This document shows positions 43,174 to 50,596 of a stretch of DNA of 64,000 nt, one piece after another. Position numbers and translations under genes: made by a program. This DNA comes from Candidatus Jettenia caeni (GTDB lineage Bacteria > Planctomycetota > Brocadiia > Brocadiales > Brocadiaceae). The notes beneath the pieces are model-generated. The model had not been told where the DNA came from, ran no database searches, and worked only from the letters and a program-made list of their open reading frames with translations. The stretch lies in contig BAFH01000003.1 in assembly GCA_000296795.1 (NCBI GenBank), positions 1,178,401 through 1,242,400 of the forward strand, written 5' to 3'. Each line of letters begins with the position of its first letter. Positions within the stretch are counted from its first letter, which is position 1.

Positions 43174-43201
43174 GTAGAGACGCACAGCCGTGCGTCCGTA
43201 C
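43174..43201. repeat. GTAGAGACGCAC palindrome upstream of the lipoprotein gene
   Basis: An imperfect 28-bp copy (GTAGAGACGCACAGCCG... GTCCGTAC) ends 5 nt before the AAGGAG ribosome site of the lipoprotein gene. The gap 43202-43386 holds no clear gene. Confidence 0.75.
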
Positions 43202-43386
43202 AGAAAAAGGTTTTCGCGCGGGCGCTTGAATGATGCGCCCGCGCAAGGGATGAATGATGAATGATGCTAGGGAGATTATACAGAATGAATGGGGAGGTGT
43301 TCTCGTGAACGGGTTTAAGACTTTCTTGATCCCTTGTGTCCCCTGTGGGGGCGGGTTTTGTACGGGGGATTATGATGGGGGGTAGA

Positions 43387-43412
43387 TAGGGACACGGCGC
43401 GCCGTGTCCCTA
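43387..43412. repeat. TAGGGACACGGCGC palindrome supplying the mor stop codon
   Basis: Perfect 13+13 palindrome (left arm TAGGGACACGGCG). On the minus strand its first three bases, TAG, are the stop codon of the Mor gene. Confidence 0.82.
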
Positions 43413-43712
43413 CTGGAATAGTAATTTCTGGTTGACCTTGTTGAGCGCTTTTTGGTCTCTGAGGATCTCGTATACCCATGCGAGGCTGTAACCCGTGACG
43501 CGGGCTAGCTCGTGGTGGTTATTGCCGGTGAAGTTTTTTATGATGTATTGCTTTTTTTTCTCACGAATGAAGCCGTCCAGGCTAATGAAGTAGAACGGCA
43601 TCTTGCCGAAATGCTCGATGAGCTTGATGGTGTTCTCTATGCCTATAAGGCGCACCATCTCCTGATAATGGCGTGGTAGTTCGCTGACGTCAATTTCATC
43701 TAACCACTTCAT
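43410..43712 (-). CDS. mor: Mor-family transcription activator
   Basis: The 100-residue protein matches the Mor/C activator family of Mu-like phages (ELPRHYQEMVRLIGIENTIK start, then a C-terminal helix-turn-helix NHHELARVTGYSLAWVYEIL). Mor turns on middle or late transcription by binding DNA and RNA polymerase. GGAGG precedes the ATG. Head and tail genes lie downstream, as expected. The stop codon is formed by a palindromic repeat, so a few C-terminal residues may be lost. Confidence 0.85.
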   Translation of the reverse strand: MKWLDEIDVSELPRHYQEMVRLIGIENTIKLIEHFGKMPFYFISLDGFIREKKKQYIIKNFTGNNHHELARVTGYSLAWVYEILRDQKALNKVNQKLLFQ

Positions 43713-43820
43713 ACGTTCCTCCTATTGGGTTGTTGCGAGAAAGAGACAGGATAAACAGGGTAAGGATACACCATGATGTGGGGTTTGTCAATGTTTGTGG
43801 TAGTGCGCCGTGTTCCCGCC

Positions 43821-43849
43821 GTAGGGGCAGGTTTGAAACCTGCCCCTAC
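43821..43849. repeat. Perfect GTAGGGGCAGG palindrome
   Basis: 14+1+14 palindrome with left arm GTAGGGGCAGGTTT, located between mor and the ORF6N gene and matching the host copy at 3914-3942. Confidence 0.8.
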
Positions 43850-43865
43850 AAACGGGCGTTTTGCC

Positions 43866-44501
43866 TTAGTTTAACCGATTCTTGAAATGTTCTGCATATC
43901 CCTGTAACTTTGGCAGATCCTTTGGCGGCATAAGCAACCCGCATGATTCCATCCTGCGGACATGTTTCCTCACCGTAGATTTTTCCAGATGGACAAGCAG
44001 GGCAATTTCCCTGTTGTTCAGCCCAATATCCTTATACCTGAGTATCTTCCTCCAGAGGGGCGACCTATCAAGCAATTCGCTCCGCATGTTATTGAACATC
44101 CACTCCTGTCTGTCCTGTTTCAGGTTTGGCTTCACCGTGATCCTGCCTGCCTTGATCTCTTCCATGAGAAACGAGTATGCGCAAAATCCTTCCACCACTG
44201 CTATGGCATGCTCTATCGCCTCATCCGTGCTCAGGATTGTGGAAAACATATAGGCACCTCTTTTGGTGTAGGCATAAGGCGAATGACCACCTTTCCAGTC
44301 GATATCACAAATTGTGATATCATCTTTAGTGAGTTGAAAGTAATCTACACCTTCCATAAACTTTTTAGGATTCCTTACCCGTGCCTGATTTAACTCCATC
44401 GTCTCAACCCCATAAACCCTCGCCAGATCTCTATCGAGCATGCAGGGCGGTTTCCCTGGCAATTCAATTACCCTGTCTTCAATCCTCATTACCTGTTCCA
44501 T
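43866..44501 (-). CDS. ORF6N-domain DNA-binding protein
   Basis: Residues about 10-100 match the ORF6N domain of phage antirepressor-type proteins (MLDRDLARVYGVETMELNQA, then NPKKFMEGVDYFQL and KRGAYMFSTILST). The C-terminal part has a winged helix-like segment (NNREIALLVHLEKSTVRKHV). ATG 44501 is preferred because GGAGGG then has normal spacing. It may control the lytic switch. Such genes are common in phages but not typical of Mu itself. Confidence 0.76.
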   Translation of the reverse strand: MEQVMRIEDRVIELPGKPPCMLDRDLARVYGVETMELNQARVRNPKKFMEGVDYFQLTKDDITICDIDWKGGHSPYAYTKRGAYMFSTILSTDEAIEHAIAVVEGFCAYSFLMEEIKAGRITVKPNLKQDRQEWMFNNMRSELLDRSPLWRKILRYKDIGLNNREIALLVHLEKSTVRKHVRRMESCGLLMPPKDLPKLQGYAEHFKNRLN

Positions 44502-44555
44502 AATCATTCATCCCTCCAATAAAAAAGTTATAAAAATTTACTCAAACCCCCGGGT

Positions 44556-44807
44556 TTAAAATTCCATCTCACCCTCCAAAAGAGCCAATGTCTTTTCAAG
44601 AAGTGCGATGTATTTATTCTGTAATTCATGATCATTATCAATAATAACAGCGTTTTTGTCTTTCACGATTTCATCACAAATGAGCCGATATGCATTCATT
44701 GCATAATTTGAGTTGCTTTTGAAGGCAACTCCCATAAGGCTAAATGCATGGAAATTAAATACAGCTTCTTTTCCTTCCCATAGTACAGAATATAATTTTT
44801 CGCTCAT
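44556..44807 (-). CDS. Hypothetical phage protein, 83 residues
   Basis: The frame MSEKLYSVLWEGKEAVFNFH... has a good ribosome site (GGGAGATGAG) and ends LLEGEMEF. It is mixed alpha/beta in composition and lacks a known motif. It lies between gemA and the ORF6N gene in the early-middle operon. Confidence 0.55.
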   Translation of the reverse strand: MSEKLYSVLWEGKEAVFNFHAFSLMGVAFKSNSNYAMNAYRLICDEIVKDKNAVIIDNDHELQNKYIALLEKTLALLEGEMEF

Positions 44808-44862
44808 CTCTCATCTCCCATTAAGAATTTTTGTGAATACAAGACATGTCAGGGTACCCTGT

Positions 44863-45336
44863 TTACTCTATCTGTGTAATCGGTGAAATCTGTGGTTTCA
44901 AAGGATCTTCTTTTTGTAATTCGATAAGCCTTTTTTTCAATTCCTTCAAGCCCGCTATGCGCATCTTCCGGTACCCATCGCTTTCGCCGAACCGGGCGCA
45001 GAGGTTGTTGAGCGGGACGATAAAGTCGGCGCCGTACCGGGCACGGGCAAGGTCGGCGATTTCTTCGAGGAGGCCGGTGCGGCTGGATTCGTAACGTTTT
45101 CTAATCTCCCTTTGCCCCCTTGTAGGGACACGGAGCGCCGTGTCCCTACTTGCGTCTCTACAATCGGTGATGTGGGTGATGACCCGGAATACCTCTTTCG
45201 ATGTGGCTTCGCTGAGCCGTTTGCCTCCAAGGATTTCCGGGGCGATGTACTCGCGGAGGGTTTCGGCCGACAGGCCGACTTTTTTGGCCTCGGCAAAGAG
45301 GACGGCAAGGAGTTTGTGTTTGCCGTTTTTATTCAT
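44863..45336 (-). CDS. gemA: GemA/gp16-type regulatory protein with in-frame palindrome
   Basis: The N-terminus (KHKLLAVLFAEAKKVGLSAE, LREYIAPEILGGKRLSEATS) and a C-terminal region rich in Arg and Lys match the DUF1018 / GemA family, a Mu early protein that affects host DNA supercoiling genes. Residues about 59-75 (CRDASRDTALRVPTRGQ) are the translation of a palindrome plus flanking text and look foreign to the family. The frame stays open, so the protein may still work. AGAGG precedes the ATG. Confidence 0.75.
   Translation of the reverse strand: MNKNGKHKLLAVLFAEAKKVGLSAETLREYIAPEILGGKRLSEATSKEVFRVITHITDCRDASRDTALRVPTRGQREIRKRYESSRTGLLEEIADLARARYGADFIVPLNNLCARFGESDGYRKMRIAGLKELKKRLIELQKEDPLKPQISPITQIE
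45122..45149. repeat. GTAGGGACACGG palindrome inside gemA
   Basis: Arms GTAGGGACACGG / CCGTGTCCCTAC around AGCG, joined to a half copy of the GCGTCTCTAC family (45152-45161). All are read in frame within gemA. Confidence 0.82.
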
Positions 45337-45421
45337 CGAAATGGCCTCTTGCTATGGAAAAGAAAGCTAAAATTAATGCGGTGATGAACATGCCTGCTAC
45401 GATTCCGATTATGAGTTGCAT
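45329..45421 (-). CDS. Tiny single-pass membrane protein, 30 residues
   Basis: ATG 45421 follows GGAGGAGG and encodes MQLIIGIVAGMFITALILAF plus a charged tail (ARGHFDE). The stop overlaps the gemA start region by 8 nt. The open frame continues upstream only because a GAGFKPAP-type palindrome there is also open. Small membrane proteins are common in phage early regions; function unknown. Confidence 0.58.
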   Translation of the reverse strand: MQLIIGIVAGMFITALILAFFSIARGHFDE

Positions 45422-45464
45422 AGGTTTTGCCTCCTCCTTTTTTTGTGTGAAAGAAATGTGCCCG

Positions 45465-45493
45465 GCGGGGGCGGGTTTGAAACCCGCCCCTAC
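45465..45493. repeat. GGGGGCGGGTTT palindrome
   Basis: GGGGGCGGGTTT, G, AAACCCGCCCC forms a palindrome of the GTAGGGGCAGG type in the gap between the tiny membrane gene and the next upstream gene. In one frame it reads GAGFKPAP. Confidence 0.72.
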
Positions 45494-45500
45494 GTTAACG

Positions 45501-45821
45501 TTATTCTGCATCAACGCCATATGCGTCATTATTCATATCGTCATCATCCTCGTGACCGCATGGCGGTAGTTCATACCTCGTTACGGGTGAAGGGCTGTGG
45601 CTTGCGGCAAATTGCATGGCGAGTTCACGGGTCGTTGGGGTCATGCAATAGACCGCTTCGGGGTTGTAGAACTGCGTTGCTATACAGTTGCCATGCTTGT
45701 CCGGTACATCGATCCTGATAAATGATGCAGAACCGATTGTCTGTTCTTTTACCAATCCCGCCATTTTCCTGTGCCCCATAAGCTCCAGGATCGCCCACTC
45801 TTCGAATGATTTGTTTTCCAT
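45501..45821 (-). CDS. Hypothetical phage protein, 106 residues
   Basis: The protein starts MENKSFEEWAILELMGHRKM and contains SASFIRIDVPDKHGNCIATQ, YNPEAVYCMTPTTRELA and an acidic C-terminus. This pattern (FEEWAILELMGHRKMAG) recurs in many phage hypothetical proteins in my memory, but no function is known. AGGAGG precedes the ATG. Confidence 0.66.
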   Translation of the reverse strand: MENKSFEEWAILELMGHRKMAGLVKEQTIGSASFIRIDVPDKHGNCIATQFYNPEAVYCMTPTTRELAMQFAASHSPSPVTRYELPPCGHEDDDDMNNDAYGVDAE

Positions 45822-45832
45822 GTTTCCTCCTC

Positions 45833-46006
45833 TTATTTAATGATAGATAACAGCCGTACTTCATGTGCGTATTTCGCCAAAAGCGCATTGAGCTTAGCGC
45901 TGTTGTTTTTCCGCTCTAGCTCAATATCCTGCGGTGTTGCGCGGATGTACCAACTGATGAAGTTTATGCGTTCCAGGTTTGGTTCTGTTTCGTGAGATAG
46001 TCTCAT
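45833..46006 (-). CDS. Hypothetical phage protein, 57 residues
   Basis: The frame MRLSHETEPNLERINFISWY... ends VRLLSIIK. Its ATG overlaps the TGA of the upstream gene (ATGA), which supports coupled translation. It is helical; function unknown. Confidence 0.55.
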   Translation of the reverse strand: MRLSHETEPNLERINFISWYIRATPQDIELERKNNSAKLNALLAKYAHEVRLLSIIK

Positions 46007-46185
46007 GGTGTTTTATTTCCCCCGGCATCTCTCCGCTGAAGCCATTCGAGTATTTGTGCCTGATACGCTGCGTCAAGCTCCCGGTATGCGCATAAGAAAT
46101 ATACGAATATTACAACGCCCGCAAAGAACCCGCCCACGGCTAGCCCTGCGAGAAAAGACGCCGCGCTTATTTCTATTCCGAACAT
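46003..46185 (-). CDS. Small single-pass membrane protein, 60 residues
   Basis: An N-terminal hydrophobic stretch (ASFLAGLAVGGFFAGVVIFV and a few more residues) is followed by a charged helix. AAGGAGG precedes the ATG; the upstream DUF3310 stop overlaps its start. It is probably an inner-membrane protein of the early operon with unknown role. Confidence 0.6.
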   Translation of the reverse strand: MFGIEISAASFLAGLAVGGFFAGVVIFVYFLCAYRELDAAYQAQILEWLQRRDAGGNKTP

Positions 46186-46391
46186 TATTCACCCCTCCTT
46201 TCTAAATAACGGTTTAAATACCAGACGGCCTTTTTAATATCCTCGGCCGGGTCTGCCGTCTTTCTGCCAGCCCGGAGGATGTACTTCACAGCGTTGCCCA
46301 GGTGGAACCCAAGACCGAAGGCTTCTATAACTTCTACAACTTCCATACTTCCTGCTTTATAGTGTGCCGGGTGGTTTACATTGTCTGCCAT
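46185..46391 (-). CDS. DUF3310 (SaV-like) protein
   Basis: The 68-residue protein from ATG 46391 reads MADNVNHPAHYKAGSMEVVE and contains FHLGNAVKYILRAGRKT and AVWYLNRYLERR, the DUF3310 pattern. These small proteins are widespread in phages, perhaps nucleotide binding, with no proven function. GAGG is 6 nt from the start. Confidence 0.86.
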   Translation of the reverse strand: MADNVNHPAHYKAGSMEVVEVIEAFGLGFHLGNAVKYILRAGRKTADPAEDIKKAVWYLNRYLERRGE

Positions 46392-46420
46392 ACGTTCCCT
46401 CAAATTATTTTTTTACGGGG

Positions 46421-46476
46421 ATAATCCCCCCTGCCCCCCTTTAGAAAAGGGGGGAATTAACGAAAGGGGGGATGAT
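46421..46476. repeat. C-run/G-run repeats after gam
   Basis: AATCCCCCCTGCCCCCC, then AAAAGGGGGGAATTAACG and a GGGGGGATGATTCA end fill the gap between gam and the DUF3310 gene. Confidence 0.68.
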
Positions 46477-47037
46477 TCACGCTACCTTGAGTTTCTTTGC
46501 CGCCTCGTCAAGGTCTTTTGAGGCTGCGGTTTCTAGCCAGAACTCGTCTTTTTGCTCAACGGACAGGCCACATTGGGAGAGTATGTTCTTATCCAGTGTG
46601 CCCTGGCTTTCAGCCGCGATGACCTTCTCTTTGTCGATTTCGTACGATTTGCGCACAAAGTCTGGCAGGTACAACATCGCAAGCTCTGCGGCATCTTTAA
46701 AGTTTTTTGCTACCCGCTTGAGGAGTGTGACGGCCGGTGTGGATACCCGGAAACCGAGGCGCCCGAACGGTGTTTCCAGGGTGCGCTTTCCCCACGTCGC
46801 CGATGCCTCTTCGGCCCATGCCTCAAGCTCTTTGATAAGCAGGGCTTTCTCCGCCTCAAGCCCTGTGCGACCGGCCTTTTTCTGGTTTTTGTCGTGTTCC
46901 TCACGGACGAGCGCTATATCGTGCGCCTCTTCCAGGGTCCACTGCGCAAGCCGGGTGTCGATCTGGTTGAGCCGGGACATGGCCGCCTCCATGTCGCTCA
47001 CCGTTCTAATGCTGTTTTTTGGCTTTACCCTTGCCAT
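46477..47037 (-). CDS. gam: Mu Gam-like DNA-end protector
   Basis: Mu Gam binds double-strand DNA ends and blocks host nucleases. The 186-residue protein has the right length and pattern: a long N-terminal coiled coil (VSDMEAAMSRLNQIDTRLAQ, LEAEKALLIKELEAWAE), then GKRTLETPFGRLGFRVSTPA and a C-terminal helix (CGLSVEQKDEFWLE). GGAGG precedes the ATG, which overlaps the upstream gene by 32 nt. Confidence 0.86.
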   Translation of the reverse strand: MARVKPKNSIRTVSDMEAAMSRLNQIDTRLAQWTLEEAHDIALVREEHDKNQKKAGRTGLEAEKALLIKELEAWAEEASATWGKRTLETPFGRLGFRVSTPAVTLLKRVAKNFKDAAELAMLYLPDFVRKSYEIDKEKVIAAESQGTLDKNILSQCGLSVEQKDEFWLETAASKDLDEAAKKLKVA

Positions 47038-47239
47038 ACTTCCTCCTTATTGCCTGAACCTGATTATCCAGTCTTCTCAATGCTTTTACGTATTCGCCAT
47101 ATCTCTTGTCGCTGATCTCCTTTCTGCTGAAGGTGAAACTGTCTAATATGGTCGGGGGTGTGTAGATTCTTGCCCCATAGGCGCTCGCCCACCGCTTTTC
47201 ATCGTTACGGTTTTTTTGTTTTAGTTGAAGTGGTCTCAT
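47006..47239 (-). CDS. Hypothetical phage protein, 77 residues
   Basis: The basic protein (MRPLQLKQKNRNDEKRWASA..., ending KYGKGKAKKQH) overlaps gam. Its Lys/Arg content suggests nucleic-acid contact. I do not recognise a family. Confidence 0.55.
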   Translation of the reverse strand: MRPLQLKQKNRNDEKRWASAYGARIYTPPTILDSFTFSRKEISDKRYGEYVKALRRLDNQVQAIRRKYGKGKAKKQH

Positions 47240-47259
47240 AATGCTCCTGTTTATTATTT

Positions 47260-47312
47260 TCTGTAGGGCGACCCTTTAGGGTTGCCCGGCAAGGCTGAAG
47301 CCTTGCCCTGCA
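47260..47312. repeat. Two adjacent hairpins (GGGCGACCCT and GGCAAGGCTGAAG types)
   Basis: GGGCGACCCTTTAGGGTTGCCC is followed by GGCAAGGCTGAAGCCTTGCC, bounded by GTAGG and CCTGC. A related GGCAAGGCT unit lies near 29773-29800. Confidence 0.6.
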
Positions 47313-47319
47313 TTTCTTT

Positions 47320-47391
47320 TCATTGCCAAAGCAACAACTTGAACTTGTTATAATCCTTTGTTTTTCCATATTTTTCAGTCATTTCATCCAT
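47320..47391 (-). CDS. Possible 23-residue peptide
   Basis: A tiny frame (MDEMTEKYGKTKDYNKFKLL..., ending WQ) has AAGGAG at good distance from ATG 47391. It lies between the MuB-type gene and the 77-residue gene. Its size makes it uncertain. Confidence 0.33.
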   Translation of the reverse strand: MDEMTEKYGKTKDYNKFKLLLWQ

Positions 47392-47441
47392 TTTATCTAT
47401 CTCCTTATTATGCCCTGTTAAGCCGTCTCCACGGTGAACCA

Positions 47442-48416
47442 TTACGCCCCGGCAACCTGCCTGAGCGCGCCTGCCTTGCCTTCCATTTTTTTCCGTATCA
47501 CCTCGGCAATGGCCTCTCTGGTTTTCGAAGCGGTGTCGTCGGTGAGCTTGTCCATCCGGTCGTTTGCTACAAGCGAAAGGGTGGCTTTGGAGATGCCCGT
47601 CTCGTCGGCGATTTCCGAAAGGGAGATATCCGTTAATTTAATAAGCTCTTTCAGTCCGCCGCCGTAGAGGTCAAAGACCTCAAACGCCGTGACCTTCTTG
47701 TGCCCGCAGGCAAGGGCGCGCTCCATAAGGGCGATGAGCATTTCCTGAAGCTCGAGAAAGTTGCGCGCCGTGCGGAGCCGGGAGAGGGCCTCGATGGCGT
47801 CTTCCTCAAAACATTTCTCGACCGTTGCGCGGGTGTAGTCCTTGACCTCGTTTTGCGTAAGCCCCTTCATATATACCGTGTCCGTCCGCAGCCGCACCTC
47901 ATCCACGCCAGGCTTGCGCATGGGGTCGTACTGGCCCAGCATGATCACGGTGAAGAGCGGGCTTTGCCCCATCCATTCCATTTCCCGCAAGGTTTTTAAC
48001 GACCTGAGGGTTTGGCCGTGCAGCCGGTGGGCCTCTTCGAGGATGAGGACGATTTCCTGCCGGCGTGACGCCTCGCCCATGATTCTCCTGAGCTGCCGGG
48101 CGCGTATCTCGCGGGTTCGCTTGATCTCTTCCTGCGAGAGGTCGGCGATGAGGGCGCGCTCGATATCGCCCACAAGGACCTTTTCCTTATCTGAGGTGAA
48201 AAGGCTTATCACTTTGACGTCCATGTCCCTGAGCGTGCTATCCACAGCGCGGCTCTTGCCGTTGCCGCGTTCGGCAATAATAGAGACCATTGCCCGTGAT
48301 TCTACCGCCATGCCGATAATTCTCTTTACCCGCGTGATATCTGCCGTTTCCAGGTGCATGCCCCGGAACGGGTCCTTCCGGTAACCGTATTCTGCCAGTA
48401 CTGCCAATCTGCTCAT
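47442..48416 (-). CDS. MuB-type AAA+ ATPase, transposition activator
   Basis: The protein lies directly after the transposase gene, as Mu B does. Walker A is AERGNGKS near residue 48-55 and Walker B VLILEEAH near 122. The DPFRGMHLE start resembles ExeA/MuB-like ATPases. Near residue 245-290 there is a helix-turn-helix (LSEIADETGISKATLSLVAN), which in Mu B stands at the N-terminus. It should deliver target DNA to the transposase. AAGGAGGGG precedes the ATG. Confidence 0.86.
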   Translation of the reverse strand: MSRLAVLAEYGYRKDPFRGMHLETADITRVKRIIGMAVESRAMVSIIAERGNGKSRAVDSTLRDMDVKVISLFTSDKEKVLVGDIERALIADLSQEEIKRTREIRARQLRRIMGEASRRQEIVLILEEAHRLHGQTLRSLKTLREMEWMGQSPLFTVIMLGQYDPMRKPGVDEVRLRTDTVYMKGLTQNEVKDYTRATVEKCFEEDAIEALSRLRTARNFLELQEMLIALMERALACGHKKVTAFEVFDLYGGGLKELIKLTDISLSEIADETGISKATLSLVANDRMDKLTDDTASKTREAIAEVIRKKMEGKAGALRQVAGA

Positions 48417-48440
48417 CTTTCATCCCCTCCTTTATAAATT

Positions 48441-48486
48441 GTTAATCCCCCTTGCTCCCCCTTTAGAAAAGGGGGAGATGATTCCC
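48441..48486. repeat. C-run/G-run palindrome before the MuB-type gene
   Basis: TTAATCCCCCTTGCTCCCCC and AAAAGGGGGAGATGATT form a hairpin between the 73-residue gene and the ATPase gene. Confidence 0.66.
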
Positions 48487-48488
48487 TA

Positions 48489-48710
48489 TTATGAGGGGGT
48501 TATTCCCTTGAATGCCGTGCAAACCGGCTTTCCTGCCGCATCGTACGTCCATTCTGCGGGATATTCTGCTTCGTCAACATCATAGAACAGTGTCCTTACA
48601 TTGATATCGCAGCAGGAATCTGCGTAATCGCCCTTCTCGCATACATCACAAAAATTTACCTCAAACAGAATGCCCTCTGCGCCGTTTGCCGGCCGGTATT
48701 TTTCTGCCAT
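48489..48710 (-). CDS. Hypothetical phage protein, 73 residues, Cys-containing
   Basis: The protein (MAEKYRPANGAEGILFEVNF...) contains CDVCEKGDYADSCCDI, a possible metal site. GGAGAGG precedes the ATG. It separates the transposase and ATPase genes. Function unknown. Confidence 0.58.
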   Translation of the reverse strand: MAEKYRPANGAEGILFEVNFCDVCEKGDYADSCCDINVRTLFYDVDEAEYPAEWTYDAAGKPVCTAFKGITPS

Positions 48711-48739
48711 ACGTTTCCTCTCCTTCCCTTATAAATTGT

Positions 48740-48925
48740 TAATCCCCCTTGATCCCCCTTTACAAAAGGGGGAAAAATCATCTCTTTCTTTCCTTGGTAA
48801 GTTGTTAGTGTCAGTGTCAGTGTCAGTGTTTTCACTCACACTCACACTCACACTCACACTCATGCTCTCCCCCTTTTTCTACTTACAGCTCTCCCCCTTT
48901 TTTAAAGGGGGGCAGGGGGGATTAG
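48740..48925. repeat. Repeat cluster between transposase and small Cys gene
   Basis: A C-run/G-run unit (48740-48773), an inverted microrepeat of GTGTCA and CTCACA units (48807-48862), and a second C-run/G-run unit (48865-48924) stand in a row. No gene is seen in 48711-48928. Confidence 0.7.
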
Positions 48926-48928
48926 GAA

Positions 48929-50566
48929 TTATCCTGCTGCCGTTGCCTTCTTGCAGCTTGCCTTGTGTAGCTCAAGCGCAAGGTCTGTCACATACTGCTT
49001 CCTGAGTCCATTCTCTTGTATGAGTCCCTCGATTGCCTCCCTCTGTGATGGCTCGATGTATACCCCAACGATTTCACAGAATTCCCGCATCGCCTCCTGA
49101 AGAGAGGGGTGCGTGTCGATATCGAACACATCGAACACCTCCCGCGTCTCTTTTGTCTGAGCGGGCAGGGGAACGACCTTTGTCTCTTCCCTCCTTTCGT
49201 AAATGCCCCGGAATTCACCGGGCTTCATCTGCTTTTTTAACTCCTGTGCCTCTTCCCTGATCTTTACGCCTTCAAGCTTCTTGTCAGCCCGGATGGCATC
49301 CAGGGCGGGCATTTCAAACGGGGTAGCCTCGTACCGTTGATGTGTTATAACGTCTTCCACCACGATTGATTTTTCCAGCAGACCACGGTATACCCACACC
49401 CAGGCATCCAGCAGCCCCTTCACAAAATACCGCTCGTTCTCAAGCCGCATGATGCCATCTTTGCCCACCAGCCTTTTGAGCCGCGTGAATGCGCGGCCGA
49501 AGGCGCTTTCATCGATGTCGATTACCCCGCCGTGCTGCATCACGGCCATCCATGCCTGTGTGCGGGTGCACATGAGGTTTGGGTGCTTTTTGTTATTCAC
49601 CTCTACCGTGTAATTCATAAGCCGGTCTTTCAATTCCGAAAGCCGGTATTCCCGCTTCTCCCAGTGCGGGTCCATGAGGAACTCGGCTGCCTCGAAGCCG
49701 CTCCAGAGGTGACGCCATCGGATCTCTATCTTTCCCGTGTCAGACGGGCTTTCCGGCTCATGGGTCTTGATCTCCACGCCAAGCTGCCGCTCGAAAAAGT
49801 TCCGGGTGGCTTCGGCCTTTGCCAGGGGGCCGTTATCCATGTAGACCCTGCCGGGCAGGCCGCGGAAGACGATCCGCTCGTCCTGCTTGCGCGCAAAGGC
49901 CCATTTGCAGAATTTCACGGCGTCCACGGACGATTCGCCGGGCGCCACAAACGGCATGGCAAGCCAGTACCGGGAGTGATCATCAACCATACCGTGGTAC
50001 CAGACCCGCAGGTTTTCGAAGCGGTCCTTGTTCTTGTACGCCTTCGATGCCCGCACACGGAGGACAGGCTCGCCGTTATCGATGCCGACCACGTACAGAT
50101 ACTCACTGCCCGACACATCGTATTGCACCTGCTCCATAGGCCGTGCGGCCTCGAACCTGAGCACCCGGCCCTCCGTGTCCAGGAATCCCTTTTCCCTGAG
50201 CACGCGGGCAAAGGTGCTCACGGAGATATCTTTTGCGCTTTCGGGCAGCATGCTGTTCTCTATAGCCTTCCGTATTGCAATCTCCAGCGATGGCCGCCTG
50301 CCCGCGCGGGCGGGGATGAAGGCGTAGAGCCGGGCGATCTGCTTTGCCATGTCATGGAGGCCCGGTATTTTGGACTGCCCCTTCGTGACCTTCGGCCGCT
50401 TTTGGAGCAACTGGAAGCCCATCGCCTTGAATTTGCGATGCAGGGTGCCGTAGGAGATGCCGAGGGCGCTGGCGTGTTTCCGGACGATGTAGCTTTTAGA
50501 ACCATTCACCGCCATGCGCCATTCCTGGAAGGCCACGGAGAGTACTGCTATGTCGATCTCTTTCAT
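48929..50566 (-). CDS. Mu-type DDE transposase (MuA family)
   Basis: The 545-residue transposase has an N-terminal helix-turn-helix (HASALGISYGTLHRKFKAMG), an integrase core and a C-terminal part that should contact the ATPase. Catalytic candidates are D150 in VQYDVSG, D244 in VYMDNGP and E281 in GKIEIRWR, a D-D-36-E spacing. It carries out replicative transposition of the phage. AAAGGA precedes the ATG. The C-terminal tail (about 450-545) is less conserved. Confidence 0.92.
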   Translation of the reverse strand: MKEIDIAVLSVAFQEWRMAVNGSKSYIVRKHASALGISYGTLHRKFKAMGFQLLQKRPKVTKGQSKIPGLHDMAKQIARLYAFIPARAGRRPSLEIAIRKAIENSMLPESAKDISVSTFARVLREKGFLDTEGRVLRFEAARPMEQVQYDVSGSEYLYVVGIDNGEPVLRVRASKAYKNKDRFENLRVWYHGMVDDHSRYWLAMPFVAPGESSVDAVKFCKWAFARKQDERIVFRGLPGRVYMDNGPLAKAEATRNFFERQLGVEIKTHEPESPSDTGKIEIRWRHLWSGFEAAEFLMDPHWEKREYRLSELKDRLMNYTVEVNNKKHPNLMCTRTQAWMAVMQHGGVIDIDESAFGRAFTRLKRLVGKDGIMRLENERYFVKGLLDAWVWVYRGLLEKSIVVEDVITHQRYEATPFEMPALDAIRADKKLEGVKIREEAQELKKQMKPGEFRGIYERREETKVVPLPAQTKETREVFDVFDIDTHPSLQEAMREFCEIVGVYIEPSQREAIEGLIQENGLRKQYVTDLALELHKASCKKATAAG

Positions 50567-50596
50567 CTGTTTTTCCTTTAAAAGCGCCGTCGGGTT

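Noticed and set aside
46472-47146. Plus-strand frames opposite gam
   Set aside because: Gam has family features and a ribosome site; opposite frames have neither.
33438-48925. Possible CRISPR array from the many regularly occurring repeats
   Set aside because: Repeats are palindromes of variable spacing between genes, without spacers of uniform length, and no cas genes are present.
49532-50581. 349-residue frame opposite the transposase
   Set aside because: The minus-strand transposase has clear motifs; the His/Leu-rich antisense frame is a shadow.
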